Of a stretch of 64,000 nucleotides of DNA, positions 15,819 through 26,092 are shown one piece after another. The notes beneath the pieces are model-generated. The model saw nothing but the letters and a program-made list of their open reading frames with translations. It did not search any database and was not told the DNA's origin. Origin of the DNA: JBBRHQ01 sp963781345 (GTDB lineage Bacteria > Actinomycetota > Thermoleophilia > Solirubrobacterales > 70-9); contig CAWAFQ010000008.1 in the NCBI GenBank assembly GCA_963781345.1, positions 1 through 64,000 on the forward strand, read 5' to 3'. The translations under genes were made by a program, and so were the position numbers. Position 1 is the stretch's first letter. Each line of letters starts with the position of its first letter.

Positions 15819-17819
15819 CTAGTTGGCGGTTGAGGTGGCGGGGGCGGCGCCGGCAGTCGCGGGGGCGGCTGAGGCGATCGCCTCCGCGGTGCGGTGGGCC
15901 AGCGCCATGATCGAGATCATCGGGTTGGTTCCCGACGAGGTCGGGAAGGCGCTGGCGTCGCCGATCCAGACGCCGGGGGTGTCGTGGAGCTCGCCCCAGG
16001 GCCCGGCGACGCTGGTCTTCGGGTCGTTGCCCATCCGGCAGCTGCCCATCTGGTGGGCCGAGAAGAGGCGGTGTCCACCGAAGCGAAGCGGCACCCGCTG
16101 GGCCCGACCGATGAACTCGTCGAGGTCATCGCCGCGGCGCCAGGACGCCAGGCCCGCGGCAAGCGAGCGGATCTCGCGGGCGCCGGCTGCCTCGTGGATC
16201 CGGACCTGCGCATCGATCCCGAGCTTCGAGTTGGCGACGTCGACCTCGTCGGTGAGCGCATAGGAGTGCGCGGCCTGGCCGTTTTGGTCGATCGTGACGC
16301 GACCGTGACCGCGGTCGCGCAGCAGGGCGATCGAGGTCGAGCAGAAGGCGAACTGCTCCATTGCCTGCTTGTGCTCGGCTGCGGTCGAGAAGGGGACGGC
16401 CGAGGCTCCGATGCCGGTTGTGTACTGCGCTGTCTCGAGCAGAAAGCCCCAGCCGTCGCCGGTGTTGGCGAATTCGTCGACGACGCCGGTGTGGGGCGCG
16501 CCCCACCACGAGCGCTGGTCCTCGTTGTAGACGCCCAGCATCGCCGTGCAGGGGTGAAGGCGCAGGTTGTCGCCGACCGCCGGGCCGCCGATCTGAGAGC
16601 GCAGCAGAAGCGCCGGCGACTCCAGCGAGCCGCAGGCGACGACGACCTGGGGCGCGCGCACCGTGACCTTGGCCGAGTGGCCTGTCTCGGGATCCTCGTA
16701 GCGGGCCTGGACCCCGGCGGCGCGGCCCCCCTCGGTGAGGACCCTCTCCGCGGTGGTGCGCACGAGGATCTCGGCGCCGGCGTCGGCCGCATCCTGCAGG
16801 TAGGTCTTGGTCGTGGTCATCTTCGAGCCGCTCTGGTCGCCGAAGCCCATGTAGGCCGCTGTCTCGGGGGTGTAGGCGGCCGCGTCGGCGTTGCGCACGA
16901 CCCGCTCGAAGGACCAGCCGAGCTTCTCCGAGCCCTCCTTCATCCGCTGGGTCGGGCCGTTGTAGTCGCTGCACTGGTCGGTTGCCGAGATGCGCTCCAT
17001 GACCGCGTCGAGGTGGCGGTCATACTCGGGCCCGTCGAGGCCCTCGAGGCCGAACTCGTGGGCCCACTGCTCGCGGACCCAGGGAGTCGTGCGCAGGCAG
17101 TTGGTCCAGTTGATCGTCGTTCCACCGCCCAGGTTGGCCCCGGCCTGCATCGAGATGTTGCCGTCGATCGTCGGCACCGGCCCGCTGCGGTAGTAGAGGT
17201 TCTGGAAGGCCCAGAGCTCGAGCATGTTGAAGTCCGACTCGTCGAAGTAGCCGCCGGCCTCGAGCACGACTACCTTCAACCCATCGCCGGCCAGGGTCCC
17301 CGCGATGACGCCGCCGCCGGCGCCGGAGCCGACGACGACGACGTCGGCCTCGAGGTTGAGCTCGTCGCCCTCAGGCGCCAGGGGGTGCAGCGGCTTCGGC
17401 TCGGTCGAAGGAGCTCCTATCGGTCCCGGGTAGCCGAAGGTCTTCCAGAAGGGGTTCTGGCCGGTGGCCGGGTCGGGGATCCCGTAGGCGAGGAAGAGCG
17501 AGCCCGAGACCAGCGCACCGACGCCGGCGGCCGCCTCCGGGCCAAGCAGTGAGATGTTGCGAAGGATCTGTTCGCGCGAGAGTTGCGAGGCAGCTTCGAA
17601 GCTCTGCTCTCGGAGCGCGTCGAGGAGATCGATCGTGCCCTCGAGCTGCTCCGGCGGAAGCGTGGCGATCAGGTCGGCGAGGGCCGCGTCGGCCCCGACC
17701 TCGCTGGCGCGCCTGGCCCAGAAGCCGTCGGGGTCGGGGTCGTGCTCGATGCTCGGCACGACGGTGTCGCAGAGCGCCCTCAGGGTCTCGCGGTGGGCGA
17801 CACTCAGCTCAGTTGCCAT
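15819..17819 (-). CDS. GMC oxidoreductase with N-terminal helical extension
   Basis: A 666-residue flavoprotein. Residues 1-115 form a helical domain like the gluconate-2-dehydrogenase gamma-subunit type (ETLRALCDTVVPS). The FAD dinucleotide fold is at 158-180 (ADVVVVGSGAGGGVIAG). Further GMC signatures are GGGTTINWTNCLR, CGSLESPALLLRS, the active-site HQMGSCRMG and the end SGTNPMISIMALAHRTA. This form matches long-chain alcohol oxidase/cholesterol-oxidase-like members and would oxidise an alcohol using FAD. Start is the ATG at 17819 after a GAGGAGGAGGAG ribosome-binding site. First gene of a pair with the ALDH. Confidence 0.92.
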   Translation of the reverse strand: MATELSVAHRETLRALCDTVVPSIEHDPDPDGFWARRASEVGADAALADLIATLPPEQLEGTIDLLDALREQSFEAASQLSREQILRNISLLGPEAAAGVGALVSGSLFLAYGIPDPATGQNPFWKTFGYPGPIGAPSTEPKPLHPLAPEGDELNLEADVVVVGSGAGGGVIAGTLAGDGLKVVVLEAGGYFDESDFNMLELWAFQNLYYRSGPVPTIDGNISMQAGANLGGGTTINWTNCLRTTPWVREQWAHEFGLEGLDGPEYDRHLDAVMERISATDQCSDYNGPTQRMKEGSEKLGWSFERVVRNADAAAYTPETAAYMGFGDQSGSKMTTTKTYLQDAADAGAEILVRTTAERVLTEGGRAAGVQARYEDPETGHSAKVTVRAPQVVVACGSLESPALLLRSQIGGPAVGDNLRLHPCTAMLGVYNEDQRSWWGAPHTGVVDEFANTGDGWGFLLETAQYTTGIGASAVPFSTAAEHKQAMEQFAFCSTSIALLRDRGHGRVTIDQNGQAAHSYALTDEVDVANSKLGIDAQVRIHEAAGAREIRSLAAGLASWRRGDDLDEFIGRAQRVPLRFGGHRLFSAHQMGSCRMGNDPKTSVAGPWGELHDTPGVWIGDASAFPTSSGTNPMISIMALAHRTAEAIASAAPATAGAAPATSTAN

Positions 17820-17897
17820 CTCTCGACTCCTCCTCCTCCTCCGTTTGGCCTCCTCACCAGAACCTACCGCCTCCGGTTGCCCGCGGCCGTCGGCGCT

Positions 17898-19337
17898 TCA
17901 GTTACCCGCGCTGTCGCGGGCGAGGGTTATGAGGAGGCGAACGCCGACTCCGGTGGGGCCCGAGCCGACGTAGGGGCGACCGACGTCCCACGCGGTGCCG
18001 GCAATGTCGAGGTGGGCCCAGGGGTGGCCGTCGACGAACTCCTCGAGGAAAGAGCCGGCGTAGATCGTCCCCGCCTTGCGCTTCGCCGCCAGGTTGGTGA
18101 GGTCGGCGACCGTGCCCTTGGTCAGCTCCTTGTACTCCGGGTGCAGCGGCAGCCTCCAGGCAAGCTCGCCGGAATCCTCGGCGGCGCGCTCGACGGCCGC
18201 GGCGAGCACCTCGTCATTGGAGATCAGGGCCGAGTAGGTCGAGCCGAGGGCGACCACCACCGCGCCGGTGAGCGTCGCGATGTCGACGATCCGCTCGGCG
18301 CCGAGCTCGACGCAGTAGGCGAGGGCGTCGGCGAGGATCAGCCGGCCCTCGGCGTCGGTGTTGTTGACCTCGACCGTCTTGCCGTTGTACTGGGTGATGA
18401 TGTCGCCCGGCTTGACGGCGGTCCCCGACGGCATGTTCTCGATCGTCGGGATGACCGCGATCACGTCGATCGCGATCCCGAGCTCGGCGATCGCGGCCAC
18501 GGCCTCGAGCACCGCCGCCGCCCCCGACATGTCCATCTTCATCTCATGCATCGAAGCGCCGGGCTTGATCGAGATCCCGCCGGTGTCGAAGGTGACGCCC
18601 TTGCCGACCAGGCCAAGGGTGGGCCCCGAGCCGCCACCGCTGTAGCGCATCACGATCAGCGCCGGGTCCTCGGCGCTGCCGGCGCTGACCGCCTCGATCC
18701 CGCCCATCCCCCGCTCGGAGATCTCCTGGCGGCCGAGCACGTCGGTCGAGACGGAGTCGTTGGCGCCGTCGATCTCCTCGGCCCGGCGCGCCAGGTAGGA
18801 GGGGGTGGCGACATTGGAAGGGAGGTCCTGAAGCTCGCGGGCGCGGTTCTGAGCCTCGGCGCAGATCCGCGCCGTCTCGGCCTCGGCCGAGAGCTCTGGG
18901 GGCCCGAGGAGGATCAGCTCCTCGATCGCGGCCGGCCGTTCCTCGTCGGGGTCGGAGCTGCGGAAGCGGTCGAAGCGGTAGCCCGCGAGGATCGTCCCGA
19001 CGACGATGCCCGACGTGATCCCGGCGGGGTCACCCGACTCGGGGATCTGCCAGGCGATGGTGGGGGCACCGAGCCGAGCGGCCTCGGCGGCGGCGAGGGC
19101 GGCGGCAACCCTGGCCCGCTCCGGCTCCATCTCGGTGCGCTTGCCGAGGCCGACCGCGATCGCCCGTGGGGGCCGATCGGGGTGCAGGACCGTGAGCCTG
19201 CGGTAGGCGCTCTTGGCGTCGGCGGCACCGCGCGCCTCGGCCAGGCCCGCGGGCAACTCTTCGCCTTCGTAGAGACCGGCGACGACGAGGTCGGCACCGG
19301 CGTCTGCGATCGCGCTCTCACGCACTTCCACCCTCAT
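17898..19337 (-). CDS. pepA: Leucyl aminopeptidase (M17)
   Basis: A 479-residue M17 metallopeptidase that removes N-terminal residues from peptides. The catalytic half has the two-metal ligands in GLVGKGVTFDTGGISIKP, MKMDMSGAAAVL and the signature NTDAEGRLILADAL, then IATLTGA and a C-terminal VGRPYVGSGPTGVGVRLL. The N-terminal macro-like domain is divergent as usual. The start at 19337 has TAGACT 9 bases upstream. It is divergent from the thiolase gene. Confidence 0.95.
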   Translation of the reverse strand: MRVEVRESAIADAGADLVVAGLYEGEELPAGLAEARGAADAKSAYRRLTVLHPDRPPRAIAVGLGKRTEMEPERARVAAALAAAEAARLGAPTIAWQIPESGDPAGITSGIVVGTILAGYRFDRFRSSDPDEERPAAIEELILLGPPELSAEAETARICAEAQNRARELQDLPSNVATPSYLARRAEEIDGANDSVSTDVLGRQEISERGMGGIEAVSAGSAEDPALIVMRYSGGGSGPTLGLVGKGVTFDTGGISIKPGASMHEMKMDMSGAAAVLEAVAAIAELGIAIDVIAVIPTIENMPSGTAVKPGDIITQYNGKTVEVNNTDAEGRLILADALAYCVELGAERIVDIATLTGAVVVALGSTYSALISNDEVLAAAVERAAEDSGELAWRLPLHPEYKELTKGTVADLTNLAAKRKAGTIYAGSFLEEFVDGHPWAHLDIAGTAWDVGRPYVGSGPTGVGVRLLITLARDSAGN

Positions 19338-19346
19338 GCGGCGGTG

Positions 19347-19352
19347 AGTCTA
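19347..19352 (-). promoter_or_regulatory. -10 box for pepA
   Basis: TAGACT on the minus strand, 9 bases before the ATG; same hexamer and spacing as meaB and rpmE. Implies a leaderless mRNA. Confidence 0.55.
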
Positions 19353-19462
19353 TGCGCTCGGGGTCGGAGTGGGCTGCCTCTCGCTATCGTGGACACCCGG
19401 GCCCCGCGCCCGCTTCAGATGACCCCAACCACCGGTCGAATCCTCGGAATAGAAAGGCAGAG

Positions 19463-20621
<1,159 letters not shown>

Positions 20622-20647
<26 letters not shown>

Positions 20648-21521
20648 ACGCGCCGAGAACCCCGCCGCCCCCGGACGCGAAGCGGAGGAGGCGGCGGGCG
20701 GTGATGTCGAAGAGGCGGCGGGCGGTGATCCGAGGCCAAAGAAAGCGGCCGCCTTCTTTGACCTCGACAAGACCCTGATGGCGGGCTCCTCGGGGATGGT
20801 GTTCGCCAGGGTCGCGGCGCGCCACGGGGTCGTCAGGCGCCTCCAGGTCGCGCGTTGGGCGCTTGACCACCTGCGCTACCGGCTGCGGGGGGCAAGCGAC
20901 GAGGAGACCGCCCAGGTGCTCCGGGTCGCCCGCGACCTGATCACCGGCGTGCCGGGGAGCACGATCGATCGTATGGGGCCGGAGGTGATGGCGGGGATCC
21001 TGCCGCGGATCTACCCCCAGATGCTCGGCGAGGTCCACGCCCACGCCGACGCCGGGCGCCCGACCTTTATCGTCAGCGCCGCCGGCAACGGGATCGTCTC
21101 GGCCCTGGCGGTGGTGTTGGGGATGGAGGGCGGGATCGGCACCCGCTACGAGGTCGGCCCCGACGGCCGCTTCAGCGGCCGCCTCGACGGGCCGTTCGTC
21201 TACGGCGAGGGCAAGGTCGAGGCGATGGAGGCATTCGCCGACTCGCACGAGATCAACCTCGCCGATTCCTACGCCTACTCCGACAGCGCCTCGGACCTGC
21301 CGATGCTACGTGCGGTTGGAAACCCGGTGGCGGTCAACCCCGACGCGCCCCTGGCCGAGGTCGCCGACCGGGAGGGCTGGCCGGTGATGCGCTTCGAACG
21401 CCTAGGCCGGCGCCTGGCCATCATCTCCGGTGCAACCTTGGCGCTGGCCCTGGGTTTCGGCGCCTCCCGGATCGGCAACAGGCGCCCGCCGCCTCGCCGC
21501 CTCGCCGTCCGGCGCCGCTGA
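20622..21521 (+). CDS. HAD-IB family phosphatase with C-terminal membrane segment
   Basis: About 299 residues. HAD motif I is FFDLDKTLM, motif II lies in FIVSAAGNGIVSAL, and motif IV is YSDSASDLPML, followed by GNPVAVNPD. These are signatures of the SerB-like HAD-IB group that dephosphorylates lipid or small-molecule phosphates. One hydrophobic helix (LAIISGATLALALGFGASRI) and an Arg-rich tail end the chain. There is no ATG before motif I. I place the start at a TTG (20622) overlapping the thiolase by 26 bases; a later non-ATG start is possible. Confidence 0.82.
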
Positions 21522-21550
21522 GCCCGCTACCCGATCGGGCTCGCTCGGTC

Positions 21551-21556
21551 TAGACT
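21551..21556 (+). promoter_or_regulatory. -10 box upstream of the leader ORF
   Basis: TAGACT lies 7 bases before an ATG that opens a 14-codon ORF ahead of the flavin-reductase-like gene. Confidence 0.5.
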
Positions 21557-21563
21557 CCGGGCC

Positions 21564-21608
21564 ATGGGAGCTGTGCCAGGAGACTGTGACCGCGCGGGAG
21601 GGCACTGA
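21564..21608 (+). CDS. Putative 14-residue leader peptide
   Basis: An ATG 7 bases after a TAGACT box opens a frame coding MGAVPGDCDRAGGH, whose TGA (21606-21608) overlaps the ATG of the next gene as TGATG. The position suggests a leaderless leader ORF that couples translation to the downstream gene. Alternatively this ATG is not used, and the GCGGGAGGG at 21594-21602 is the Shine-Dalgarno for 21608. Confidence 0.35.
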   Translation: MGAVPGDCDRAGGH

Positions 21609-22201
21609 TGGAGCCGATCGAGGAGATACCGACCTCATCCCCCATCTGGAGCCGGTTCTTCACGGTTGCGCCGCTGGTCGTCGTCGGCACCCGCGAGCCC
21701 GACGGCGGCTTCGACCTGGCGCCGAAGCACATGGCGATGCCACTGGGCTGGCAGAACCTCTGGTGTTTCGTCTGCAGTCCCAGGCACTCGACCTACACCA
21801 ACGTCGTCGAGCGCGGTGAGTTCACGGCGAGCTTCGTTCGCCCTGACCAGATGGTCGCCGCCAGCCTCGCCGCCGGCCCGCGGACGGAGGAGGGCGAGAA
21901 GCCGAGCCTCGAGGCGCTGTCGACCTCACCCGCGCGCAAGGTGGACGGGGTCCTGCTCGACGGCTGCAACCTCTGGCTGGAGTGCACGCTGGAGCGAATC
22001 CTCGACGGCTTTGGCGAGAACAGCCTGATCGTCGGCAAAGTCGTGGCGGCCTCGGCCCCTGAGAGCGCGATCCGCTCTCCTGGTACCGACGACGCGGATC
22101 TCCTCAAAGCGACTCCGTTGACCGCTTACGTGAGCCCGGGGAGGGTCGCCTCCGTCGGTGAGACGTTCTCGTTCCCCTACCACGTGGACACCAGGCTCTG
22201 A
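21608..22201 (+). CDS. Flavin-reductase-like FMN-binding split-barrel protein
   Basis: A 197-residue protein of the flavin reductase-like domain family. It starts FFTVAPLVVVGTREPDGGFDLAPKHMAMPLGW, the region that contacts FMN, followed by VCSPRHSTYTNVVERGEFTASFV, and later LWLECTLERI and LIVGKVVAAS. Such proteins bind FMN and reduce flavin or an unknown substrate. A GGAGGG ribosome-binding site is present. It precedes the peptidase and P-loop genes on the same strand with 26 bases to the next start. Confidence 0.8.
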   Translation: MEPIEEIPTSSPIWSRFFTVAPLVVVGTREPDGGFDLAPKHMAMPLGWQNLWCFVCSPRHSTYTNVVERGEFTASFVRPDQMVAASLAAGPRTEEGEKPSLEALSTSPARKVDGVLLDGCNLWLECTLERILDGFGENSLIVGKVVAASAPESAIRSPGTDDADLLKATPLTAYVSPGRVASVGETFSFPYHVDTRL

Positions 22202-22227
22202 GCCCAGACCCGCGCACCGCGGGCCGC

Positions 22228-23367
22228 GTGCTCTCGTGGCTCGAAGCGCGAGAGGAGGAGATGGCGTCCCTGCTCGATCGCCTTTCTCGCGAGGAGTCCC
22301 CCTCTCTCGAGCCGAAGGCACACGGCGGAACCTTCGTGATCCTCGCCGCTGAGCTGGAGGGACTCGGCTTCAGGGTCCGTCGCCTGCGAGGTCGCGGCAC
22401 GGGCGACCACCTCTACGCGCGCCCTGCCCGGCGCGCCCGCGGGGCTCCCCGCCAACTGTTGGTCGGCCACCTTGACACCGTCTGGCCGTTGGGGACGCTG
22501 GAGGAGATGCCCGTTCGTCGCGACGATGGGCGTCTTCACGGCCCGGGGACCTACGACATGAAGGGCGGGCTGGTCCAGATGCTGTTCTCCCTGGGCGCGC
22601 TCGGATCGCTCGAGATCCCGATCGGGGCAACCCCGGTGGTGCTCGTCAACTCCGACGAGGAGATAGGCAGCCCCGACTCGACGCGGCACCTGCGCCAGCT
22701 CGCCTGCCGGGCCTGCCGGGCGTTCGTATTCGAGCCCTCCTACGGAGCGCAGGGGCGGTTGAAGACCGCGCGCAAGGGAGTCGGCCGCTTCGAGCTGACG
22801 ATCCGTGGGCGCGCCAGCCACGCCGGCCTGGCGCCCGAGAAGGGGGTCTCGGCGATCCTCGAGCTCTCGCATCAGGTCCAGCGGTTGTTCGAGCTCAATG
22901 ACGTTGACAAAGGGGTGACGGTGAACGTCGGAACGATCGATGGCGGCCTCCGCGCCAACGTCGTCGCGCCGCATGCCGGGGCGGTGATCGAGGCACGCGT
23001 CCCCACCGCGGAGGCCGCAGAGGTGGTGGAGGAGGCGATACTCGGGCTCAAGCCGGTGCAGGAGGGCATCTCGATCGACGTCAGCGGGGGGTTCGGCCGC
23101 CCGCCGATGGAGCGCACTCCCCGCAACCGCGAGCTCTGGGAGGCGGCGCGCGAGGCAGCGGGCGCGATTGGCCTCGAGATCGGCGAAGCGGCCGTCGGAG
23201 GCGCCTCCGACGGCAACACCACCAGCCTCTACACCGCCACCCTCGACGGTCTCGGGCCGGTGGGGGGCGATGCTCACGCGATCAACGAGCACATCGAGGT
23301 CTCCCGGATGGTCGAGCGCGCGGCCCTCTCGGCGATGCTGATCGCGCTCCCGGCCACGGGGAGCTGA
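22228..23367 (+). CDS. M20 family metallopeptidase (carboxypeptidase G2-like)
   Basis: A 379-residue di-zinc amidohydrolase. The metal ligands appear in LLVGHLDTVWPLG (His), GPGTYDMKGG (bridging Asp), VNSDEEIGS (Glu-Glu base and ligand), AFVFEPSYG (Glu) and a C-terminal GDAHAINEHIEV (His). The lid domain begins KGVGRFELTIRGRASHAG. It probably removes an acyl or aryl group or glutamate from an N-substituted amino acid. The GTG at 22228 starts it. The next gene begins 3 bases after its stop, so function is likely linked. Confidence 0.9.
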   Translation: MLSWLEAREEEMASLLDRLSREESPSLEPKAHGGTFVILAAELEGLGFRVRRLRGRGTGDHLYARPARRARGAPRQLLVGHLDTVWPLGTLEEMPVRRDDGRLHGPGTYDMKGGLVQMLFSLGALGSLEIPIGATPVVLVNSDEEIGSPDSTRHLRQLACRACRAFVFEPSYGAQGRLKTARKGVGRFELTIRGRASHAGLAPEKGVSAILELSHQVQRLFELNDVDKGVTVNVGTIDGGLRANVVAPHAGAVIEARVPTAEAAEVVEEAILGLKPVQEGISIDVSGGFGRPPMERTPRNRELWEAAREAAGAIGLEIGEAAVGGASDGNTTSLYTATLDGLGPVGGDAHAINEHIEVSRMVERAALSAMLIALPATGS

Positions 23368-23370
23368 CCG

Positions 23371-24375
23371 GTGGCTAGGCCTTTCATCGCGAGCCTCGCC
23401 CGGAACACGGGCTTTGATCCTGCTGCGATTGAGCTCACGCGGCTGCCACGGAAGCAATGGGGGAGCGGCGATTTCGTGGTCGGCCGGGTCCTCTCGACCC
23501 ATTCCACCGGGGGTCGGATCGAGTCCGTCGACGGCCGCATGATCGAGGTGCTGGAGGACGACCTCGTCCTCGGCGCCCTCGGCAAGCGCCACGCCACGCT
23601 CGAGGTGACCGGCGACTGGGAGAAGATTGGCGAGGACGGGGTGATGCAGGCGCTCACGTCCGCATGCGTGCTCGGGCGGTGCACATCCATATCCCGGCTG
23701 CTACCGCCACCCCTCGACCTCGGCTACGAGGGGCACGTGCTGGCCGGGTCCGAGCCGGCACGGATGTCCGACTACGCGATCGCCCCCCAGGCGCGCGAGC
23801 TGAAGGCCCCCGTGATCCTGCTGATCGGCACGTCGATGGACGCGGGCAAGACGGCCTCGGCGAGAACGATCGTCCGCCGCCTGGCGCGGCGGGGCCTCAA
23901 GGTGGGCGGCGCGAAGCTGACCGGTGTCGGCCGCTACCGCGACATCCTCGCCATGCGCGACGCCGGGGCCGAGCCGATCCTCGACTTCGTCGACGCCGGG
24001 CTCCCGTCCACCGCCTGCCCCCGTCCGCTCTTCGAGCGAGCGCTCGGGCTCCTCACCTCCGGGCTGGCGGCGGCGGAGGTGGACGTGGTCGTCGCCGAGG
24101 CCGGCGCCTCTCCGCTGGAGCCCTACAACGGTGCGGCGGCGATCGAGGCGCTGGCGCCGGTGACGGCGCTCACGGTTCTCTGCGCCTCCGATCCCTACTC
24201 GGTGGTCGGGGTGATGGAGGCGTTCGGCATGCGTCCCGATCTGATCGCCGGCCGCTGCACCAGCACGCTGGCCGGGGTCGAGCTGGCCGAGCGGCTGACG
24301 GGAATCACCGCGCTCAACCTGATCGACCCAGACTCGGTTCCACGGCTCGACGAGATTCTCGACGAGCTGACCTAG
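23371..24375 (+). CDS. P-loop NTPase, DUF1611/BioD-like, unknown function
   Basis: A 334-residue protein with a GTG start 3 bases after the M20 peptidase. The first 140 residues form a beta-rich domain without a clear family. Then comes a Walker A motif, LLIGTSMDAGKTASA, followed by KVGGAKLTGVGRYRDI, a DFVDAGLPST segment and VVVAEAGASPLEPYNG at a Walker B-like position. The layout recalls DUF1611 and dethiobiotin-synthetase-like ligases, some of which modify D-glutamate. With the M20 enzyme it could form an acylation/deacylation pair for an amino acid; this is inference. Confidence 0.65.
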   Translation: MARPFIASLARNTGFDPAAIELTRLPRKQWGSGDFVVGRVLSTHSTGGRIESVDGRMIEVLEDDLVLGALGKRHATLEVTGDWEKIGEDGVMQALTSACVLGRCTSISRLLPPPLDLGYEGHVLAGSEPARMSDYAIAPQARELKAPVILLIGTSMDAGKTASARTIVRRLARRGLKVGGAKLTGVGRYRDILAMRDAGAEPILDFVDAGLPSTACPRPLFERALGLLTSGLAAAEVDVVVAEAGASPLEPYNGAAAIEALAPVTALTVLCASDPYSVVGVMEAFGMRPDLIAGRCTSTLAGVELAERLTGITALNLIDPDSVPRLDEILDELT

Positions 24376-24423
24376 GGGCCTGGTGGGCGGGGTCCCGTGC
24401 GTGGCGAACCCAGATCAGGCCTC

Positions 24424-24429
24424 TAGACT
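24424..24429 (+). promoter_or_regulatory. -10 box for the mutase large subunit
   Basis: TAGACT, 7 bases before the ATG at 24437, with no Shine-Dalgarno. Supports this start and a leaderless mRNA. Confidence 0.55.
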
Positions 24430-24436
24430 GCGGTTC

Positions 24437-26092
24437 ATGGCCGTCGAGCCCGGAGCCCGCCGTCGCGCGCACCAGTGGAGGGAGGAGGTCTACTCCGCCG
24501 AGCCCGAGCGCAACGCCTCCTTCTCGACCATCTCCGGCCACCCGGTCGAGCCGCTCTACACCGAGGAGGACCTCGAGGGGTTCGAGCCGGCCGAGAAGCT
24601 CGGGTACCCGGGCGAGTTCCCCTTCACCCGCGGCCCCTATCCGTCGATGTATCGGGGGCGGCTGTGGACGATGCGCCAGTTCGCCGGATTCGGCACCGTC
24701 GAGGAGACCAACGAGCGCTTCCACTACCTGCTCGACCACGGCCAGGGCGGCCTCTCGGTCGCCTTCGACATGCCGACGCTGATGGGGTATGACTCCGACC
24801 ACGCCCGCTCCGAGGGCGAGGTCGGGCGCGAGGGGGTTGCCGTCGACACGCTCGACGACATGACCCGCCTCTTCCAGGGCATCCCCCTCGCCGACGTCTC
24901 CACCTCGATGACGATCAACGCGCCGGCGGCGATCCTGCTCGCCTTCTACGTCGTCGCCGCCGAGGAGCAGGGGACCGCACCCGAAGACCTTGCCGGGACG
25001 ATCCAGACCGACATCCTCAAGGAGTACATCGCCCAGAAGGAGTGGTGCTTCCCGATCGATCACGCGATGCGCCTGGTCACTGACATGGTCGAGTACTGCA
25101 CCCGCGAGATGCCCCGCTGGCACCCGATCTCGATCTCCGGCTACCACATCCGCGAGGCGGGTTCGACCGCAGCGCAGGAGCTGGCCTTCACCCTCAAGGA
25201 CGGCTTCACCTATGTCGAGGCGGCGATCGAGCGCGGCCTCGACGTCGACGCCTTCGCGCCGCGCCTCTCGTTCTTCTTCAACGCCCACATCGACTTCTTC
25301 GAGGAGATCGCCAAGTACCGCGCGGCGCGGCGGATCTGGGCGCGAGAGATGCGCGACACCTACGGCGCGAGGCGGCCGGAATCGATGAGAATGCGCTTTC
25401 ACACCCAGACGGCCGGGGTCAGCCTAACCGCCCAGCAGCCGCTCAACAACATCGTGCGCACGACGATTGAGGCCATGGCCGGCGTCCTCGGCGGCACCCA
25501 GTCGCTTCACACCAACTCCTACGACGAGGCCCTGGCGCTTCCGACCGAGGAGGCGGTCCGGGTCGCACTGCGCACCCAGCAGATCATCGCGCAGGAGTCC
25601 GGGGTCACCAACACCGCCGACCCTCTCGGCGGCTCCTACTTCGTCGAGAAGCTGACCGACGAGATCGAGTCGGCCGCCTACGACTACTTCTCCCGGATCG
25701 ACGAGATGGGCGGAATGGTCGAGGCCGTTCGCAAGAACTTCCCCCAGCGCGAGATCGCCGACGCCTCCTTCACATACCAGCAGGAGCTGAACGAGCGCAA
25801 GCGCATAGTCGTCGGGGTCAACGAGCATGTCTCCGCCGAGGACGAGGTCGAGATCCTGCGAATCGATCCTGCCCTGGAGCGAAAGCAGGTCGGGCGACTG
25901 GCGGCGACCAGGGCCTCGCGCGACGGCTCCGAGGTCGAGCGGGTCCTCGGCGAGCTGAAGCGGGCTGCGGCCGGCGATCAGAACCTGATGGGGCCGCTGA
26001 TCGCTGCGACCCGCGTGCGGGCAACCGAAGGTGAGATGATCGAGGCATTGCAGGAGGTCTTCGGCACCTACACCGAGAGCCCGGTCTTCTAA
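24437..26092 (+). CDS. icmA: B12-dependent acyl-CoA mutase large subunit, isobutyryl-CoA mutase type
   Basis: A 551-residue TIM-barrel subunit with no cobalamin domain of its own. Landmarks are FTRGPYPSMYRGRLWTMRQF, LSVAFDMPTLMGYDSDH, SISGYHIREAGSTA and LGGTQSLHTNSYDEALALP. Two residues decide substrate in this family: methylmalonyl-CoA mutase has Tyr89 and Arg207, isobutyryl-CoA mutase has Phe and Gln. Here they are Phe82 and Gln200, with the same 118-residue spacing. So the predicted reaction is isobutyryl-CoA to butyryl-CoA, or a relative such as pivalyl/isovaleryl-CoA. The cobalamin subunit is at 28972. MeaB is at 9655. Confidence 0.88.
   Translation: MAVEPGARRRAHQWREEVYSAEPERNASFSTISGHPVEPLYTEEDLEGFEPAEKLGYPGEFPFTRGPYPSMYRGRLWTMRQFAGFGTVEETNERFHYLLDHGQGGLSVAFDMPTLMGYDSDHARSEGEVGREGVAVDTLDDMTRLFQGIPLADVSTSMTINAPAAILLAFYVVAAEEQGTAPEDLAGTIQTDILKEYIAQKEWCFPIDHAMRLVTDMVEYCTREMPRWHPISISGYHIREAGSTAAQELAFTLKDGFTYVEAAIERGLDVDAFAPRLSFFFNAHIDFFEEIAKYRAARRIWAREMRDTYGARRPESMRMRFHTQTAGVSLTAQQPLNNIVRTTIEAMAGVLGGTQSLHTNSYDEALALPTEEAVRVALRTQQIIAQESGVTNTADPLGGSYFVEKLTDEIESAAYDYFSRIDEMGGMVEAVRKNFPQREIADASFTYQQELNERKRIVVGVNEHVSAEDEVEILRIDPALERKQVGRLAATRASRDGSEVERVLGELKRAAAGDQNLMGPLIAATRVRATEGEMIEALQEVFGTYTESPVF

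Noticed and set aside
15894..17552. 552-codon plus-strand frame opposite the GMC oxidoreductase
   Set aside because: Antisense shadow of a clear GMC gene; no start signal and no domain.
24437..26092. Assignment of the mutase as methylmalonyl-CoA mutase
   Set aside because: The methylmalonyl-CoA contacts Tyr89 and Arg207 are replaced by Phe82 and Gln200, and the cobalamin domain is a separate small protein as in isobutyryl-CoA mutase.
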